From: Paenibacillus massiliensis 2301065 = DSM 16942
GTDB lineage: Bacteria > Bacillota > Bacilli > Paenibacillales > Paenibacillaceae
Reading direction: 5' to 3'
DNA: 64,000 nucleotides
NCBI RefSeq assembly: GCF_000377505.1
Contig: NZ_KB898188.1
Span: forward strand, 372,001-436,000
Shown: piece by piece, positions 35,092-44,727 of the stretch
Layout of the letters: every line of letters starts with the position of its first letter
How positions within the stretch are numbered: the first letter of the stretch is position 1
Translations under genes and position numbers: made by a program
Notes under the pieces: model-generated
What the model saw: only the letters and a program-made list of their open reading frames with translations
Databases searched by the model: none
Told to the model about the DNA's origin: nothing

Positions 35092-36402
35092 ATGCAGTCA
35101 GATATTCAGGCATCCACTTTGGCAAGCTCAGTCGAGCACTCGCCGTGGATGCGTTTTTTTCAGCCTATTCGGCATAGCCGTGCTTTTACCCTGCTCTGGC
35201 TCGGACAATGGATTGCAGTCCTCGGTAGTACGATTACTCTGATTATTCTGCCATTTGTTGTCTATTCCATTACAGGCTCCTCCACCATTATGGGGCTGGC
35301 GATGACAACATATATGCTGCCCAATGTGCTGGTCCTACCCTTCTCTGGCTGGATCGTTGACCGAATGGATCGTACTCGGCTAATTCTGTTCACGAATGGG
35401 TCGCGATTTCTGCTGATGCTGGGAGCAGCGGTGACGGTGCTTACTGGACAAATGAATCTCTATATCCTATTTGCTGGACTAGCGGTGTACGGTCTGCTCG
35501 ACGGTATATTCAACCCAGCGTTCTCTGCTTTGCGGGCGCAGGTATTTACACCTGACATTCGTAATGCCGCCAATGCCTTAACGCAGATTAGCATTCAGGC
35601 CGTACGCCTGCTGGGTCCTCCGCTTGGAGGGTTCATCGTCTCTGTAAGCTCACCCGGCGTCGGCTTCGCGCTTGATTCCTTGATGTATCTCGTGTCGTTC
35701 ATTTGCTTTTGGCTTCTGGCACAGGTATTAAGCAAGCGGATCGGGACTTCTCAAGAGGGAACCTTAGCAACTTCGGCAACTTCAGCTCCTTCTGGTGCCT
35801 CATTCCTTCAAGAATTTCTCGAAGGGATTGCTGTTCTGAAGCGAATTCCTTGGCTGTGGATCACGATTCTTACCTTTTCGTTTCTGAACATCTGCTATAC
35901 CGGCATTATTACTGTGCTTATTCCATGGTTGTTCAAGATCCATCATGGGTATAGCCCCTCAATGTATGGTCTTGCCATGGCAGGTTCCGGGGCAGGTGCA
36001 ATTATCGGAGCTATTCTGTATGGAGCCAGAAAAGAATGGAGACATCGGGGCATAATCGCTTATTGTGGCGCTTTGCTCTCCGGAATTGCACTCCTGCTGC
36101 TGGCTTATGTCTCATGGATTCCCGGCATGATCTTCATTATGATGCTGGAAGGCTTCGGGCTCATGATGTTCATGATCATATGGGAAATCAGCCTTCAGGA
36201 GCTGGTACCTCCTGAAGCCTTCGGTCGCGTAGCCAGTCTCGACATGCTCGGATCGTTTGCTTTACTCCCTATTGGTTATCTTGCCGTAGGCGGCTTGGCG
36301 GATCACATTGGTGGTATCGCTGCTATACAGATCTTTGCCTCCATAGGCATGTTGCTTATCATACTAGTGCTGTGCGTCCCACAGATTCGGCGTTTTGACT
36401 AG
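35092..36402 (+). CDS. MFS transporter (EntS/MefA-like exporter)
   Basis: A 436-residue transporter with 12 predicted TMs. The motif A loop between TM2 and TM3 is present as GWIVDRMDRTRLILF, and the N-terminal RHSRAFTLLWLGQWIAVLGS is typical of DHA3-type drug and siderophore exporters. A similar loop occurs in the second half (ARKEWRHRG). The ATG at 35092 has AAAGGAG; the upstream ATG at 35059 does not. Substrate unknown; it is a single-gene unit closed by a terminator. Confidence 0.88.
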   Translation: MQSDIQASTLASSVEHSPWMRFFQPIRHSRAFTLLWLGQWIAVLGSTITLIILPFVVYSITGSSTIMGLAMTTYMLPNVLVLPFSGWIVDRMDRTRLILFTNGSRFLLMLGAAVTVLTGQMNLYILFAGLAVYGLLDGIFNPAFSALRAQVFTPDIRNAANALTQISIQAVRLLGPPLGGFIVSVSSPGVGFALDSLMYLVSFICFWLLAQVLSKRIGTSQEGTLATSATSAPSGASFLQEFLEGIAVLKRIPWLWITILTFSFLNICYTGIITVLIPWLFKIHHGYSPSMYGLAMAGSGAGAIIGAILYGARKEWRHRGIIAYCGALLSGIALLLLAYVSWIPGMIFIMMLEGFGLMMFMIIWEISLQELVPPEAFGRVASLDMLGSFALLPIGYLAVGGLADHIGGIAAIQIFASIGMLLIILVLCVPQIRRFD

Positions 36403-36425
36403 TGTCTTGGTCCGAAGAATGAAGC

Positions 36426-36462
36426 AAAAAAAGTCCCGAGCATAAGCTCAGGACTTTTTTGC
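36426..36462. terminator. bidirectional terminator after the MFS gene
   Basis: AAAAAAGTCC-C-GAGC, loop ATAA, GCTC-A-GGACTTTTTT: a symmetric stem with A and T runs on both sides, between the convergent MFS and GlsB-type genes. Confidence 0.85.
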
Positions 36463-36542
36463 TAATCACAATCAACTGTATCGTTGAGCCTCCTAAGGTA
36501 ACCAGAAGCTACACTTATACTTCACATCTACATTACAGCGAT

Positions 36543-36800
36543 CTAGCCGCGACTTCGTCCCATAGAACGGAACACCAGACTTGCAAGAGCTACCAGAATG
36601 ATGGCCCCGATTAATGCTGGAACGATGTAGAATCCTCCCATGGCCGGTCCCCATTCTCCAAGAAGCACGCTTCCGAGCCATCCTCCGATGAAGCCCGCGA
36701 TAATATTTCCGATGACGCCGCCCGGAATATCTCTTCCTACGATCAGACCTGCCAACCATCCAATAATACCACCTACGATTAATGCCCATAACCAACTCAT
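36543..36800 (-). CDS. GlsB/YeaQ/YmgE-family small membrane stress protein
   Basis: An 85-residue Gly-rich membrane protein with three hydrophobic segments: WLWALIVGGIIGWLAGLIVG, the conserved GGVIGNIIAGFIGGWLG, and ALIGAIILVALASLVF. This is the 'transglycosylase-associated protein' family, generally stress-induced and of unknown biochemical role. AGGTGAG precedes the ATG. Monocistronic. Confidence 0.9.
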   Translation of the reverse strand: MSWLWALIVGGIIGWLAGLIVGRDIPGGVIGNIIAGFIGGWLGSVLLGEWGPAMGGFYIVPALIGAIILVALASLVFRSMGRSRG

Positions 36801-37174
36801 GATTTCTCACCTCGTTTTGGATTTGTTATATCGCTGTGTTGTATTATTAACCAACCCTTTTGGTTTTGAACACTTGAAATTACATAGATGCTGCAAAGTC
36901 CAATTTGAGCCGTGGCATTTCACAACTGCTGCCAACCTCTTCCCTACTCCAGACAACCAGCTCTCAACAACTATCAATGGATGTGGTTATCTGTCAATTG
37001 AATGTTTAAAAAGGTTACTTTCAATCCTAGTGTGTACTCTCAACTGAGGTAACATGCGCTGTGTCAACATTTCCATATTGGTAAATTTTGATACAACTAC
37101 ACATATTAATTAATATTTGGTTAACAATTTACCCGTAGACTACTCCTTAGACTTGTTTAAGGAGGATGTAGCAC
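36801..37174. other. divergent spacer before the alkaline phosphatase
   Basis: An AT-rich 370-base region that must hold promoters for both flanking genes. A TTAACA at 37121-37126 recalls half of a PhoP box, but I could not find a clear second copy at 11-base spacing. No ORF of note. Confidence 0.4.
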
Positions 37175-38800
37175 TTGAAGCAGACTATGTGGAAACGTTT
37201 TAAAAAGGGGACCATCGCGACCTTAATAGCGACCAGTGTGCTATCGACCAGTACCGCAGTTTTACCTCAGGCTGAAGTAGCCGCAGCAACGCCAATCAAG
37301 AATGTCATTATCCTTATTCCGGATGGCATGGCCAATGATGCAACGACGCTTGCTCGCTGGTACAAAGGCTCTGATCTGGCCCTTGATGAGCTCGCGAGCG
37401 GATTGGTGCGTACCTACTCCGCTGATGCTCCAATCGCAGATTCCGCACCTGCAGGTACGGCATTTGCAACTGGCCACAAATCCCATACCGGATTCGTAGG
37501 CGTGCTTCCTGATGAAGCCACGATGCCGGGTCAGGCCGCTATCGCGGAGAATGACAAGCGCAAGCCTGTAGCCTCGGTACTGGAGGCAGCCAGACTGGCA
37601 GGCAAATCCACTGGCATTATCGCAACATCCGAGTTCATGCACGCTACACCAGCAGATTTCTCTGCCCATTATCCCGACCGCTCCAATTATGATGCACTGA
37701 GCATGCAGCAGGTCTACAACGATATGGATGTCGTCCTGGGCAGTGGCAGCAATTATCTTACTCCTGAAGGACGTAAGGACGGTAATGATCTGCTCAGCAC
37801 GATCAAGGAACGTGGCTACGAATATGTAACAACACCTGAACAGCTCAAGGCTTCTTCCTCGGATAAAATCTGGGGTATGTTCGGAGGTAAGGCTCTGGCC
37901 TATGAGATGGATCGCGATCCTGCGAAGCAACCAAGCCTGAGCGACATGACTAGTAAGGCTATTGATGTCCTCTCACAGAACGACAAGGGCTTCTTCCTGA
38001 TGGTAGAGGGCAGTAAGGTAGACTGGGCAGCACATGCTAACGATCCAGTCGGTGTGATCAGCGATGTTCTTGCATTCGATGAAGCGGTGAACACAGCCGT
38101 TCAATTTGCCAAAAAGGACCAATCCACTGCGGTTATCGCAGTTACGGATCATGGCAACGGCGGCCTGACCATCGGCAGCAAGGCAACTACCAGCACCTAT
38201 GACAAGGAGCCACTGGCTTCCTTCATCACTCCTCTCAAAAACGCAAAGGTTACCGGTGAAGGTTTTGAATCCAAGCTGAACGCCGATCGTAGCAACATTG
38301 AGGAAGCAGCTGCTACTTATCTCGGCATTACGGACCTGAGCGCTGAAGAAATTCAGACCATCAAGGATGCCAAGGCTGGCAGCATGAATTATGCTGTAGG
38401 ACCTATTATCAGCGAAAGAGCTAACATCGGCTGGACAACAGGTGGTCATACTGGCGGCGATGTAGTTCTGTACACTTACGCACCAGATAACAACCGTCCG
38501 ACTGGTGTCATCGAGAATACAGATGTCGCTAAGTATATGGCTAGCGTGTTGGGCTTGGACCTGAACGCAACAACAACTCGTCTGTTCGTTAATGCTGAGC
38601 AAGCCTTTGCTTCCAAAGGAGCCAAGACCAGTATTGAGGACAGTAAGCTGATCGTAACGAAGGGCAGCGATAAGCTGGAGCTTCCTTTCCACACTAGCGT
38701 AGCCTCACTGAACGGGCAATCTGTACAGCTTGAAGGGGTTATCGTGTATAACGGCATTAGTGTATACGCATCCCAACAAGCTATCGATCTGATAAAATAA
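37175..38800 (+). CDS. phoA: secreted alkaline phosphatase
   Basis: A 541-residue alkaline phosphatase superfamily enzyme with an N-terminal export signal (to about residue 37, ending VAAA). The metal site begins IILIPDGM, the nucleophile Ser lies in IADSAPAGTAFATG, and later metal ligands are in EGSKVDWAAHAND, AVTDHGNGG and TGGHTGGD. The last ~55 residues resemble a copper-amine-oxidase-type or stalk domain and may anchor it to the wall. The TTG start at 37175 has AAGGAGGATG at ideal spacing. It releases phosphate from organic esters outside the cell. Followed by a strong terminator. Confidence 0.9.
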   Translation: MKQTMWKRFKKGTIATLIATSVLSTSTAVLPQAEVAAATPIKNVIILIPDGMANDATTLARWYKGSDLALDELASGLVRTYSADAPIADSAPAGTAFATGHKSHTGFVGVLPDEATMPGQAAIAENDKRKPVASVLEAARLAGKSTGIIATSEFMHATPADFSAHYPDRSNYDALSMQQVYNDMDVVLGSGSNYLTPEGRKDGNDLLSTIKERGYEYVTTPEQLKASSSDKIWGMFGGKALAYEMDRDPAKQPSLSDMTSKAIDVLSQNDKGFFLMVEGSKVDWAAHANDPVGVISDVLAFDEAVNTAVQFAKKDQSTAVIAVTDHGNGGLTIGSKATTSTYDKEPLASFITPLKNAKVTGEGFESKLNADRSNIEEAAATYLGITDLSAEEIQTIKDAKAGSMNYAVGPIISERANIGWTTGGHTGGDVVLYTYAPDNNRPTGVIENTDVAKYMASVLGLDLNATTTRLFVNAEQAFASKGAKTSIEDSKLIVTKGSDKLELPFHTSVASLNGQSVQLEGVIVYNGISVYASQQAIDLIK

Positions 38801-38846
38801 GAACACAGCACTTCATTCCCATCACAGCACATTAAAAGATTAGATA

Positions 38847-38898
38847 AAGGCCAGCCAGCAGTTCACTCCTATCCGGAGAAGCACTGCTGGCTGGCCTT
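38847..38898 (+). terminator. strong terminator after alkaline phosphatase
   Basis: AAGGCCAGCCAGCAGT (38847-38862) pairs perfectly over 16 bases with ACTGCTGGCTGGCCTT (38883-38898). Probably usable on both strands. Confidence 0.85.
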
Positions 38899-39035
38899 AT
38901 CTGTTGCTACCATTCTTTTTGGAAGTCTAATGCATCGAATAGCTAATGCTACGATTGTCGCTCGTATTTCTCATTTTTACGATGGCTACTCATGCAGCTG
39001 AGATTGCTGATCACAATCCTGAGACAGCATCGAAA

Positions 39036-39794
39036 TTACTCCTGAACTTCTTCTACTGCTGGCGCTGCTGGAGCTTCTGCAGGTTCAGCAGGCATATCTG
39101 TCGGTATAGCCGGAGCTTCGGAATACCGCTTCAGAACCTCTGCAGCATTGTACACCATCACAGCCGCCTCAGCTCTTGTAATGGCACGCTGTGGATGGAA
39201 GGCCCCTGTATCATCCAAGGAAGCGATATTCCATATCAATGAACGCTGAATCGCTCCTTGATGCATAATGTCCATATCCGCCTCATCCTTGATCGGCTTC
39301 GGTACAATATTAATCAACGGTACTTGTCCTGTGCCCTCAATAGCTTGAATCAGGTAAAAAGTAAATTCTTCACGTGTCAGCACGCTGGAGGGCTGAATAT
39401 CCTTAGGCAGCTCCACACCATTATAATGCGCTGACAGATAGGCATTCGTGTACCATACGCCATCCTTAACGTGGTCAAACACATCTTCGGCAAATGGTCC
39501 CTTCTCAAAGCTGATTGCCGCCAAGCTAAGGCCCAGTCCACTTGTCAGCATCTGAATACCTTGTGCGCTATTCAATTCGGCATCAGGGCGGAATTCCGCA
39601 GCCGAGAAACCATGAATGAGACCTTGATCATGCAATGCCACGATTTTCTCCTTCCCTGGTGTCGCATCAATGTCGGTAAAGGAAGCAGCAGATGCCAACG
39701 ATGGGACTACAAGAGCTACTGCTACAGACAGGGCAGAGACCGCTGCACTTAACGGGAGAAAATGGTTTTTGCGCTGAGTTTTATTCTTTTTCAT
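39036..39794 (-). CDS. secreted SLH-like domain protein
   Basis: A 252-residue protein with a signal peptide (to about residue 32, ending SLASAA) and S-layer-homology-like repeats: FTDIDATPGKEKIVALHDQGLIHGF with AEFRPDAELNSAQG, DHVKDGVWYTNAYLSA, and a last repeat AITRAEAAVMVYNA. The C-terminus is a Pro/Ala/Glu-rich tail. SLH repeats bind pyruvylated wall polymers, so it is probably wall-associated; no enzymatic domain is present. ATG 39794 has AGGAGTGG and begins the signal peptide. Confidence 0.85.
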   Translation of the reverse strand: MKKNKTQRKNHFLPLSAAVSALSVAVALVVPSLASAASFTDIDATPGKEKIVALHDQGLIHGFSAAEFRPDAELNSAQGIQMLTSGLGLSLAAISFEKGPFAEDVFDHVKDGVWYTNAYLSAHYNGVELPKDIQPSSVLTREEFTFYLIQAIEGTGQVPLINIVPKPIKDEADMDIMHQGAIQRSLIWNIASLDDTGAFHPQRAITRAEAAVMVYNAAEVLKRYSEAPAIPTDMPAEPAEAPAAPAVEEVQE

Positions 39795-40025
39795 ACTTTC
39801 CACTCCTAGTATCATATTGGGTATATAACAAGAAGAATTTTCATTTTTCTAAACTTACCGACGCACGAGAGAATGAATATGTTGCAAGTTACGCAGGAGA
39901 GAATTTCTGATCTTCTGCTATCATGTAGCTAGTAACCTTTGCCTGGGGCACATTGTGAACATCATATTTCGAAATTCTGTGTACCTCGGCTAATATCTTG
40001 CTTTCTCAAAGGAGGAATCCGAAGC

Positions 40026-40985
40026 ATGAATACGATTGAGAAAAGAATACAAGAACTGTATAACTACGCCCCCAATACGGCAGCCCCCTCGGATCTGGAG
40101 AATTTCTGGAGTGATTCCCTCGCACAGGTTGGCTTTGAATCGGAAAAGGCTAGTGTTATTAAGGTGAATACTCCTTTTACAGGCATGAAGGTACAGCAGG
40201 TTATCTACACGGGCTCGGACGACACTCCCTTGTACGCATGGTATATTCGTCCCGCTGGTATGGAAGGACACAAGCTCCCTTGTGTGGTGCTTTTTCACGG
40301 CTATACCGGTGGCAAAGGCTACCCTGAGCAATATGCTTCCTGGCTGATGCTGGGGGTGGCTGTTATGGCAGTAGATGTACGGGGACAAGGTGGTGAGACG
40401 GGTAGTCATATGAATGTTGGCTACGGGACAGTCAAAGGCTGGCTAACCCAAGGCATCCTGGAACCGAAGTGCTCTTATTATCACGCGATTACACTGGATG
40501 CATTGGCAGCAATTCATTGGGCCGCAAATCAGCCTGATATTGATACTGGCAGCATTGCTGTCTGTGGTGTAAGTCAAGGCGGTGGCTTGGCTCTGATCAC
40601 CAGTGCATTAAGTGACCATGTGCAAGTATGTGTGGCTAATATTCCGAATATGTGCCACATGGACTTCGGCATCCTGCATTCGAACAGCTCGCTGGCAGAG
40701 GCTGCGGAGTTCGTACATCGCTTTCCCCAGCATTATGAACAGGTACTGCGAACACTGAGCTATTTTGATCTCCTTCATCTGGCAGAGTGGATTCCCATTC
40801 CTACCATGATATCTGTTGGGCTGAAGGATACCGTCTGTATGCCAGAGACAATATTCCCCGTGTATAACCGGATTTCATCTGCTAAGCAACTCGAAATCTA
40901 TCCCTTTACAGGACATGCTGTGGAGGCTTATCAGCAGCGAAAAAGTGCAGAGTACATCATGGAGCATCTAAAGTTATCATTTTGA
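40026..40985 (+). CDS. CE7 acetyl xylan esterase/cephalosporin-C deacetylase
   Basis: A 319-residue alpha/beta hydrolase of carbohydrate esterase family 7. The nucleophile Ser is in GVSQGG, the acid Asp in GLKDTVCMP and the base His in FTGHAVEAY. The oxyanion segment HGYTGGKG and the DVRGQGG motif are typical. It removes acetyl groups from short xylo-oligosaccharides and other acetylated compounds, normally in the cytosol; no signal peptide is present. The ATG at 40026 has AAAGGAGGAAT. The next gene begins 47 bases later, possibly co-transcribed. Confidence 0.92.
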   Translation: MNTIEKRIQELYNYAPNTAAPSDLENFWSDSLAQVGFESEKASVIKVNTPFTGMKVQQVIYTGSDDTPLYAWYIRPAGMEGHKLPCVVLFHGYTGGKGYPEQYASWLMLGVAVMAVDVRGQGGETGSHMNVGYGTVKGWLTQGILEPKCSYYHAITLDALAAIHWAANQPDIDTGSIAVCGVSQGGGLALITSALSDHVQVCVANIPNMCHMDFGILHSNSSLAEAAEFVHRFPQHYEQVLRTLSYFDLLHLAEWIPIPTMISVGLKDTVCMPETIFPVYNRISSAKQLEIYPFTGHAVEAYQQRKSAEYIMEHLKLSF

Positions 40986-41032
40986 CCAAATAAATTGTGT
41001 ATGATATATTTGCTATAGAGGTGATTAATCAT

Positions 41033-42052
41033 ATGCTTACTAAGCTTGGTATTTTAGACCAATCTCATATATTGGAGGGAGGTACCGCTCCCGAAGCACT
41101 CGCCCAGACTACAGCCTTGGCGCAAGAGGCGGATCGTCTCGGTTACAGCCGCTACTGGGTATCTGAGCATCATTCCATGAGAGCCCTGGCCCATTCCAGC
41201 CCCGAGGTCCTGATCGCACATCTCGCTGCGCAGACCAGCCGAATTCGAGTGGGCTCGGGAGGGATCATGCTGCCCCATTATAGTGCTTATAAGGTAGCGG
41301 AGAACTTCAGGCTACTTGAAGCATTACATCCGGGTCGGATCGACCTTGGCCTGGGCCGTGCTCCTGGTGGTCTACCGCTGGCAACCCGTGCCCTGCAGGA
41401 GGGCAGCAGTATGCAGCGTGTTGATCGTTATCCCGAACAGATCCTCGATCTGATCGGATATTTTCAGGAATCGCATGGCTCAGATCACCGATTCCCGGGT
41501 CTTCTGGCTTCTCCTTCTGTACCGTCTATGCCACAGATGTGGCTACTCGGCTCCAGTGGTGACAGTGCAAGGCTCGCAGCCCGCATGGGTGTATCCTTTG
41601 CTTTTGCTCAATTCTTCGGGACTCCTGGCGGTGTCGAGAGCACAGCCTATTATCATGATCATTATGAGCCATCCGTGCTTGAGGAACGTCCTCATTCTAT
41701 GGCTGCCGTAGCGGTGGTCTGCGCCGATACAGAAGAAGAAGCAGAGCGGTTGGCTTCAAGCTCGGATCTGTTCTTCCTTGGTCTGCAGAATGGAAGGGAA
41801 CTCGGCTCGCTTCCATCCGTAGATACAGCAGCAGCCTATCCTTATACGGATTGGGATCACGAGCGGATTCGCCAATCGCGTGGCTGGCGGGTAGTGGGTA
41901 CTCCTGAACAGGTCAAAGAGCGACTCATTCGTATTGCTGAACAATATCAGACCGATGAGCTGCTGATCGTGACCTCCGTTCACGATTTCGAGAGTCGTAT
42001 CCGTTCCTACCGTCTGCTTGCAGAGGCTTTCGAGTTACCGTCTGATATGTAA
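41033..42052 (+). CDS. luciferase-like (LLM class) flavin-dependent oxidoreductase
   Basis: A 339-residue bacterial luciferase-fold protein of the MsnO8-like type. Marks: KLGILDQSHILEGGTAPEAL, RYWVSEHHSM, RVGSGGIMLPHYSAYKVAENFRLLEALHPGRIDLGLGRAPGG and LGSSGDSARLAARMG. These enzymes use FMNH2 supplied by a reductase or F420 in other lineages; the substrate is unknown. The ATG at 41033 has AGAGGTGA. Confidence 0.9.
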   Translation: MLTKLGILDQSHILEGGTAPEALAQTTALAQEADRLGYSRYWVSEHHSMRALAHSSPEVLIAHLAAQTSRIRVGSGGIMLPHYSAYKVAENFRLLEALHPGRIDLGLGRAPGGLPLATRALQEGSSMQRVDRYPEQILDLIGYFQESHGSDHRFPGLLASPSVPSMPQMWLLGSSGDSARLAARMGVSFAFAQFFGTPGGVESTAYYHDHYEPSVLEERPHSMAAVAVVCADTEEEAERLASSSDLFFLGLQNGRELGSLPSVDTAAAYPYTDWDHERIRQSRGWRVVGTPEQVKERLIRIAEQYQTDELLIVTSVHDFESRIRSYRLLAEAFELPSDM

Positions 42053-42090
42053 GCGCACAGTACAGACGACATGGCAACTTTATCATAATA

Positions 42091-42150
42091 AATCAAAGCA
42101 AGCCGACCCATCAGGAGATTCCCCATGACAGGCCGGCTTGCTTTGTGATT
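42091..42150 (+). terminator. terminator after the luciferase-like gene
   Basis: AAAGCAAGCCG (42095-42105) pairs with CGGCTTGCTTT (42134-42144), extended by AATC/GATT, followed by T residues. Confidence 0.8.
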
Positions 42151-42253
42151 TTTAGCATATGAAAAGAATTGAATAGAGCGTATTATACGAAAATAATTGG
42201 AAAGTTCATTGCTGGATCAATTACTGTAATGTTGTATAAGGTCTGCTGGAATA

Positions 42254-42451
42254 TCAGCGTACAACCGCTTCTTCCCGATCTTCTTCCTCTTCATGAGCAG
42301 TGACTTTGTCCATCAGCGTAATCCAGGGATTAACGTCACCCCCGCAGCTTTCAATATCGCCAAGCAGCGCTTCCATGGACGCATTCGTGTTCTCTGAGAG
42401 ATCAATGACCAGACTGTCGTCTTGTACTTCGATCTTGCAGCATGTTTTCAT
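42254..42451 (-). CDS. small acidic protein of unknown function
   Basis: A 65-residue protein beginning MKTCCKIEVQDDSLVIDL and ending in an acidic tail (HEEEEDREEAVVR). I chose this ATG, preceded by GTGAGG at about 9 bases, over the longer reading from 42670, whose extra part runs through the clpP spacer. It has four Cys but no clear metal motif. It lies downstream of the clpP paralogue on the same strand. Not recognised. Confidence 0.5.
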   Translation of the reverse strand: MKTCCKIEVQDDSLVIDLSENTNASMEALLGDIESCGGDVNPWITLMDKVTAHEEEEDREEAVVR

Positions 42452-42644
42452 TTGTAATAACCTCACTTGTTTGTATTTCAGGTCTCCATGTGCTAGTACA
42501 CACGACCTGAACCGATACGAATTATACTCCCGTTGCAGCTGATTTACAATACGAATCATCCGCTTCAATCCGCTCGTAACAAGTGAATTGCCCGCGAGAC
42601 CCTGTCTCACGGGCAAATTGCACATTTTTACATATTTGTGACAG

Positions 42645-43226
42645 CTATCTACGGCTAATAATTTGGTCAATCAGCCCATACTCCAGCGCTTCCTCAGCCG
42701 ACATAAAATGATCACGATCTGTGTCCTTTTCTACCCGTTCTATAGACTGACCCGTAAGCTCTGCCAGCAACCCATTCAGCTTAATTCTGCTCTTCAACAG
42801 ACGATCCGCATAAATACGAATATCGGATGCCTGGCCCTTCGCTCCGCCAAGCGGCTGGTGGATCATAACCTCGCTGTTCGGTAACGCCATACGCTTGCCT
42901 TTGGCTCCACCAATCAGCAGAATCGCTCCAAAGCTGGCAGCCATCCCCGTACAGATCGTAGATACATCCGGCTTGATGAACTGCATCGTATCATAGATGG
43001 CGAAGCCAGCCGACACTGAACCGCCGGGACAGTTGATATACATATGAATATCCTTCTCGGCGTCCTCAGCCGCCAAGTGCAGCAGCTGTGCCACGATCAC
43101 ATTCGCCATATGATCCTCAATCTCACCGGATACCATAATGATTCTGTCCTTCAACAGCCGGGAATAGATATCATAGCTGCGTTCGCCACGGCTGGTCTGC
43201 TCAACAACATACGGAATTGCATTCAT
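42645..43226 (-). CDS. clpP: ClpP-family serine peptidase, accessory copy
   Basis: A 193-residue ClpP with the full triad: Ser in GMAASFGA, His in [10 protein letters not shown] and Asp in KDTDRDHF. The N-terminal processing region and [35 protein letters not shown] are typical. ClpP tetradecamers degrade proteins delivered by ClpX/ClpC. It is encoded 14 bases downstream of an ECF sigma gene, unlike the usual lone clpP locus, so it may be a second, conditionally expressed ClpP. ATG 43226 has ACAGGAG. Confidence 0.92.
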   Translation of the reverse strand: MNAIPYVVEQTSRGERSYDIYSRLLKDRIIMVSGEIEDHMANVIVAQLLHLAAEDAEKDIHMYINCPGGSVSAGFAIYDTMQFIKPDVSTICTGMAASFGAILLIGGAKGKRMALPNSEVMIHQPLGGAKGQASDIRIYADRLLKSRIKLNGLLAELTGQSIERVEKDTDRDHFMSAEEALEYGLIDQIISRR

Positions 43227-43240
43227 AATAGACTCCTGTT

Positions 43241-44011
43241 CTACGCCGCACACCTTGCTCTGGGACTACCACTAATCTTATTTGCCTGCACACTTGCCGC
43301 TCTTGCATATCGGATAGAAGATCTTACAGCAGCACGTTGCTCCAGCACCTGTCCAGCCACAGCCATCGGGTCCATTCCATCCTGTAACCCAAGCTCTACC
43401 AGCCGTCGCGTGTCCCCTGTCCGAAAGGCAGCCAAGTATTGCTTCAGCAGCATAGCCTCCTGCGCACTCCCCATAACCTCGGCACCATAAGGATTCGACC
43501 GCTTATGCTGCTCCAGTGCGTTTCTCGCTCGGCTCAATGCAGCCTTGACTGCTCCCTCCGTCATATTTAGCAGCTCGGCAGTCTCCGGTGTCCTGAAGCT
43601 CCATACCTCACGAAGCAGAAATACCGTCCGCTGAAGCGGAGACAGCCAGCGAAGCAGACACTGCAACGCATGCTCGATCTCAAGCCCTAGCTGCTGTCCC
43701 TCTTCAAGTGGCAACGCCATTCCCTGCAGCTTATCTTGCAGCTTTCTTATCGTCTCACTGCTGCGCAGCTGATCCAGCCACAGGTTACGTGCGGTCCGAA
43801 TCAAATACGCTTCGGGATTCCGAACGCTTACAGCCTGATTATCATTCTGCCTCAATAGCTGCAGACAAGCGGACTGCACCAAATCTTCGGCATCCCACAT
43901 CGAGCCAGTCAGTGACAAGCAATATTTACGAAGTACGGGAATTAGCTCTTCCCATGCAATTGGTGTCGGCAGTTGGTATGGAATTACGGATTCGGATGTC
44001 ACAAAGGCCAT
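43241..44011 (-). CDS. ECF RNA polymerase sigma factor with short C-terminal extension
   Basis: A 256-residue sigma factor. Region 2 spans about residues 15-85 ([17 protein letters not shown], then [16 protein letters not shown]) and region 4 about 115-165 ([32 protein letters not shown]). After region 4 comes [24 protein letters not shown], which looks like the first part of the SnoaL-like domain of ECF41-type sigma factors but stops about 60 residues later, too short for the full fold. ATG 44011 has AAAGGGGGG; the ORF is open further upstream. No anti-sigma gene is adjacent. It may drive the following clpP. Confidence 0.82.
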   Translation of the reverse strand: MAFVTSESVIPYQLPTPIAWEELIPVLRKYCLSLTGSMWDAEDLVQSACLQLLRQNDNQAVSVRNPEAYLIRTARNLWLDQLRSSETIRKLQDKLQGMALPLEEGQQLGLEIEHALQCLLRWLSPLQRTVFLLREVWSFRTPETAELLNMTEGAVKAALSRARNALEQHKRSNPYGAEVMGSAQEAMLLKQYLAAFRTGDTRRLVELGLQDGMDPMAVAGQVLEQRAAVRSSIRYARAASVQANKISGSPRARCAA

Positions 44012-44193
44012 GAATCGGGGCCCCCCTTTGTTTAGTCCTTTATTGTCATTACGTATATACATTGGGTAGACGTATGAGTAACCTGAAAGGATACGCATGT
44101 CGAAAAATTCCCTCCCTAATGCAGGCTGATATAGCCCGACCGTCAAGACTATGACATAATAGGATGAGTTCACCAGAGAGGAGAGTTGCCACC

Positions 44194-44451
44194 ATGCCAG
44201 CTGTCAGTATCGTCCTGCTAATCGTATCGGCCCTGTCCTTCCTGATCGGAGGAGCTGCCATCTATAGTGCGCGTAAGCCATTTGATTCGAACAAAATCAA
44301 CATGGATGTCGTACATAAACAGAAGAAGGAAGAGGAATCGGTTGAACAATTCCTGGAACGCATGCGTAACCGCTATAAGTCAACCGGAAAAAGGCAATTG
44401 ATCTACGGCCTTATCTTCTTGGGCGCTGCGATCTTCTTCATCGTACAATAA
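44194..44451 (+). CDS. small two-TM membrane protein
   Basis: An 85-residue protein with a TM at each end (SIVLLIVSALSFLIGGAAIY and LIYGLIFLGAAIFFIVQ) and a charged middle (KKEEESVEQFLERMRNRYK) that probably lies in the cytosol. ATG 44194 has AGGAGAG; the upstream reading from 44164 is less likely. It is divergent from the sigma factor gene. Function unknown. Confidence 0.75.
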   Translation: MPAVSIVLLIVSALSFLIGGAAIYSARKPFDSNKINMDVVHKQKKEEESVEQFLERMRNRYKSTGKRQLIYGLIFLGAAIFFIVQ

Positions 44452-44546
44452 TGTACAGCAATATCTCATAGTGTTCAACTAAAGCTGTCCGCGATCAAGG
44501 TCACATATACAGAAGGTTAAGCTTGGCCCTATCCATCGACAGCACC

Positions 44547-44588
44547 AAAAAAAGTGTCTCACCACCCTATCGGCGGCTGAGACACTTT
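44547..44588 (-). terminator. terminator of the second aldo/keto reductase gene
   Basis: AAAGTGTCTCA (44551-44561) and TGAGACACTTT (44578-44588) form an 11-base-pair stem; read leftward it is followed by seven T. It also lies about 100 bases past the small membrane protein gene. Confidence 0.8.
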
Positions 44589-44727
44589 CTTAAGATAGTT
44601 GAATTTATAAGTTTTCAGCAGAGCTGAACAACTCGATTATCACAGGAAAACTTCAACTAAACGCGGTCTGTCTTCTGTAAAAGTACGAAGATCCACGATT
44701 TTCTTATTAGAATGATGCTTTCTTAAT

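Noticed and set aside
37060-37130. PhoP box upstream of the alkaline phosphatase
   Set aside because: Only one clear TTAACA is present; a second copy at the required spacing was not found.
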